38,764 bases of DNA from a virus: the IMG/VR virus record IMGVR_UViG_3300047552_002153, positions 1 through 38,764 of that record, one strand, 5' to 3'. Positions 38,521 through 38,764 of this stretch are shown one piece after another. How positions within the stretch are numbered: position 1 is the first letter of the stretch; each line of letters begins with the position of its first letter. The translations under genes and the position numbers were made by a program. The notes beneath the pieces were generated by a model. It saw nothing but the letters and a program-made list of their open reading frames with translations. It made no database searches and had not been told where the DNA came from.

Positions 38521-38686
38521 TGAGTTGCTCCTGTCCTATCCTCGCATGTCCCGGATTTGCATCAAGCTCTTTACCTATCTCTTCCGGATACCAAAAATAC
38601 CCGCATAAATTACATCGGTACATATCTTCAAAATCATCATGACGGTACGTAGGATTTACACAAGTATGCTCGCGGTATTTGTACAT
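38513..38686 (-). CDS. small zinc-ribbon-like protein, 57 aa (spans the assembly overlap)
   Basis: ATG at 38686 (equivalent to position 49 in the left copy) with a GGAGG site. The product MYKYREHTCVNPTYRHDDFEDMYRCNLCGYFWYPEEIGKEL has HTC...CNLC spacing suggesting one zinc site. On the circle it is the second leftward gene, after terS. The parS-like site lies just upstream of its Shine-Dalgarno, so a bound ParB could influence its expression or that of the whole late block. It is interrupted in the linear listing only by the choice of contig ends. Confidence 0.65.
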   Translation of the reverse strand: MYKYREHTCVNPTYRHDDFEDMYRCNLCGYFWYPEEIGKELDANPGHARIGQEQLNG

Positions 38687-38764
38687 TACGCCTCCAATTG
38701 TTTCACGTGGAACATTGTTGCGGCCGCAACTTAGTCAGAATTAGGTTCCAGTTCATCGCCGCCG
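38638..38764. repeat. terminal direct repeat, right copy (assembly overlap)
   Basis: Second copy of the 127-bp overlap. It carries duplicates of the parS-like site (38699-38714) and of the NotI-type palindrome (38717-38730). It also completes the reading frame of the small gene that starts at 38686. Confidence 0.9.
38699..38714. promoter_or_regulatory. parS: parS-like site, duplicate in assembly overlap
   Basis: This is the same site as 62-77, repeated only because the circular contig overlaps itself by 127 bp. It should be counted once. Confidence 0.7.

Noticed and set aside
1-38764. Integrase, excisionase or attachment site
   Set aside because: I found no tyrosine or serine recombinase motifs in any plausible gene and no tRNA-like attachment sequence.

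Overview
The window is a complete circular genome of a short-tailed (podovirus-type) bacteriophage, assembled from sequencing reads. The first and last 127 bases are identical, so the unique molecule is 38,637 bp. The virion genes are P22-like: a TerS-like protein, Sf6/PBSX-type TerL, P22-type portal, scaffold, P22 gene-5-type coat, gp4-like and gp10-like tail accessory factors, three ejection-protein candidates and a tailspike. I cannot name the host. Strong Shine-Dalgarno sites and sigma70-like promoters (TTGnnn, 17 bp, TATATT) fit an ordinary eubacterium, and the P22-type tail suggests a Gram-negative one. There is no phage RNA polymerase, integrase, tRNA or CRISPR array.

Layout. Transcription diverges from a control region at about 832-1211. 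Rightward (+, 1212-11701) lie several small early genes, including three ribbon-helix-helix (RHH) candidates. They are followed by a replication module (SF3-type helicase, family A DNA polymerase, ssDNA-binding protein, 5'-3' exonuclease) and a tail of small membrane, secreted and zinc-ribbon proteins. Leftward (-), one co-oriented late block starts at 831, crosses the assembly junction (position 1 joins 38637) and runs down to 11698. Its order is terS, small genes, a regulatory gap, Dam-like methylase, GroES homologue, small genes, terL, portal, scaffold, coat, head and tail completion genes, ejection proteins, tailspike, then collagen-like and carbohydrate-binding adhesins and a small membrane protein. 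Many adjacent genes overlap by one base (TAATG or TAGTG), which suggests translational coupling.

Main observations. (1) A perfect 16-bp copy of the universal bacterial chromosomal centromere parS (TGTTTCACGTGGAACA) lies at 62-77 in the 44-nt gap between terS and the next gene, and the phage encodes no visible ParA or ParB. (2) The gp10-like tail gene appears split: its first 57 residues are a separate gene (27835-28008), and the remaining 508 residues begin 2.5 kb further on (25358-23832), after an inserted adhesin gene and a glycosyltransferase gene. (3) The control region holds two families of operator-like palindromes. One of them, GGTAA-N3-TTAC(C/T), recurs 4 kb away on the circle, at the predicted start point of the portal promoter. 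(4) The polymerase has Leu at the position equivalent to E. coli Phe762. Taken together (repressor-like proteins, operator arrays, parS, no integrase) these suggest a phage that may persist as an extrachromosomal circle and borrow the host segregation machinery. That is inference. No endolysin could be recognised.
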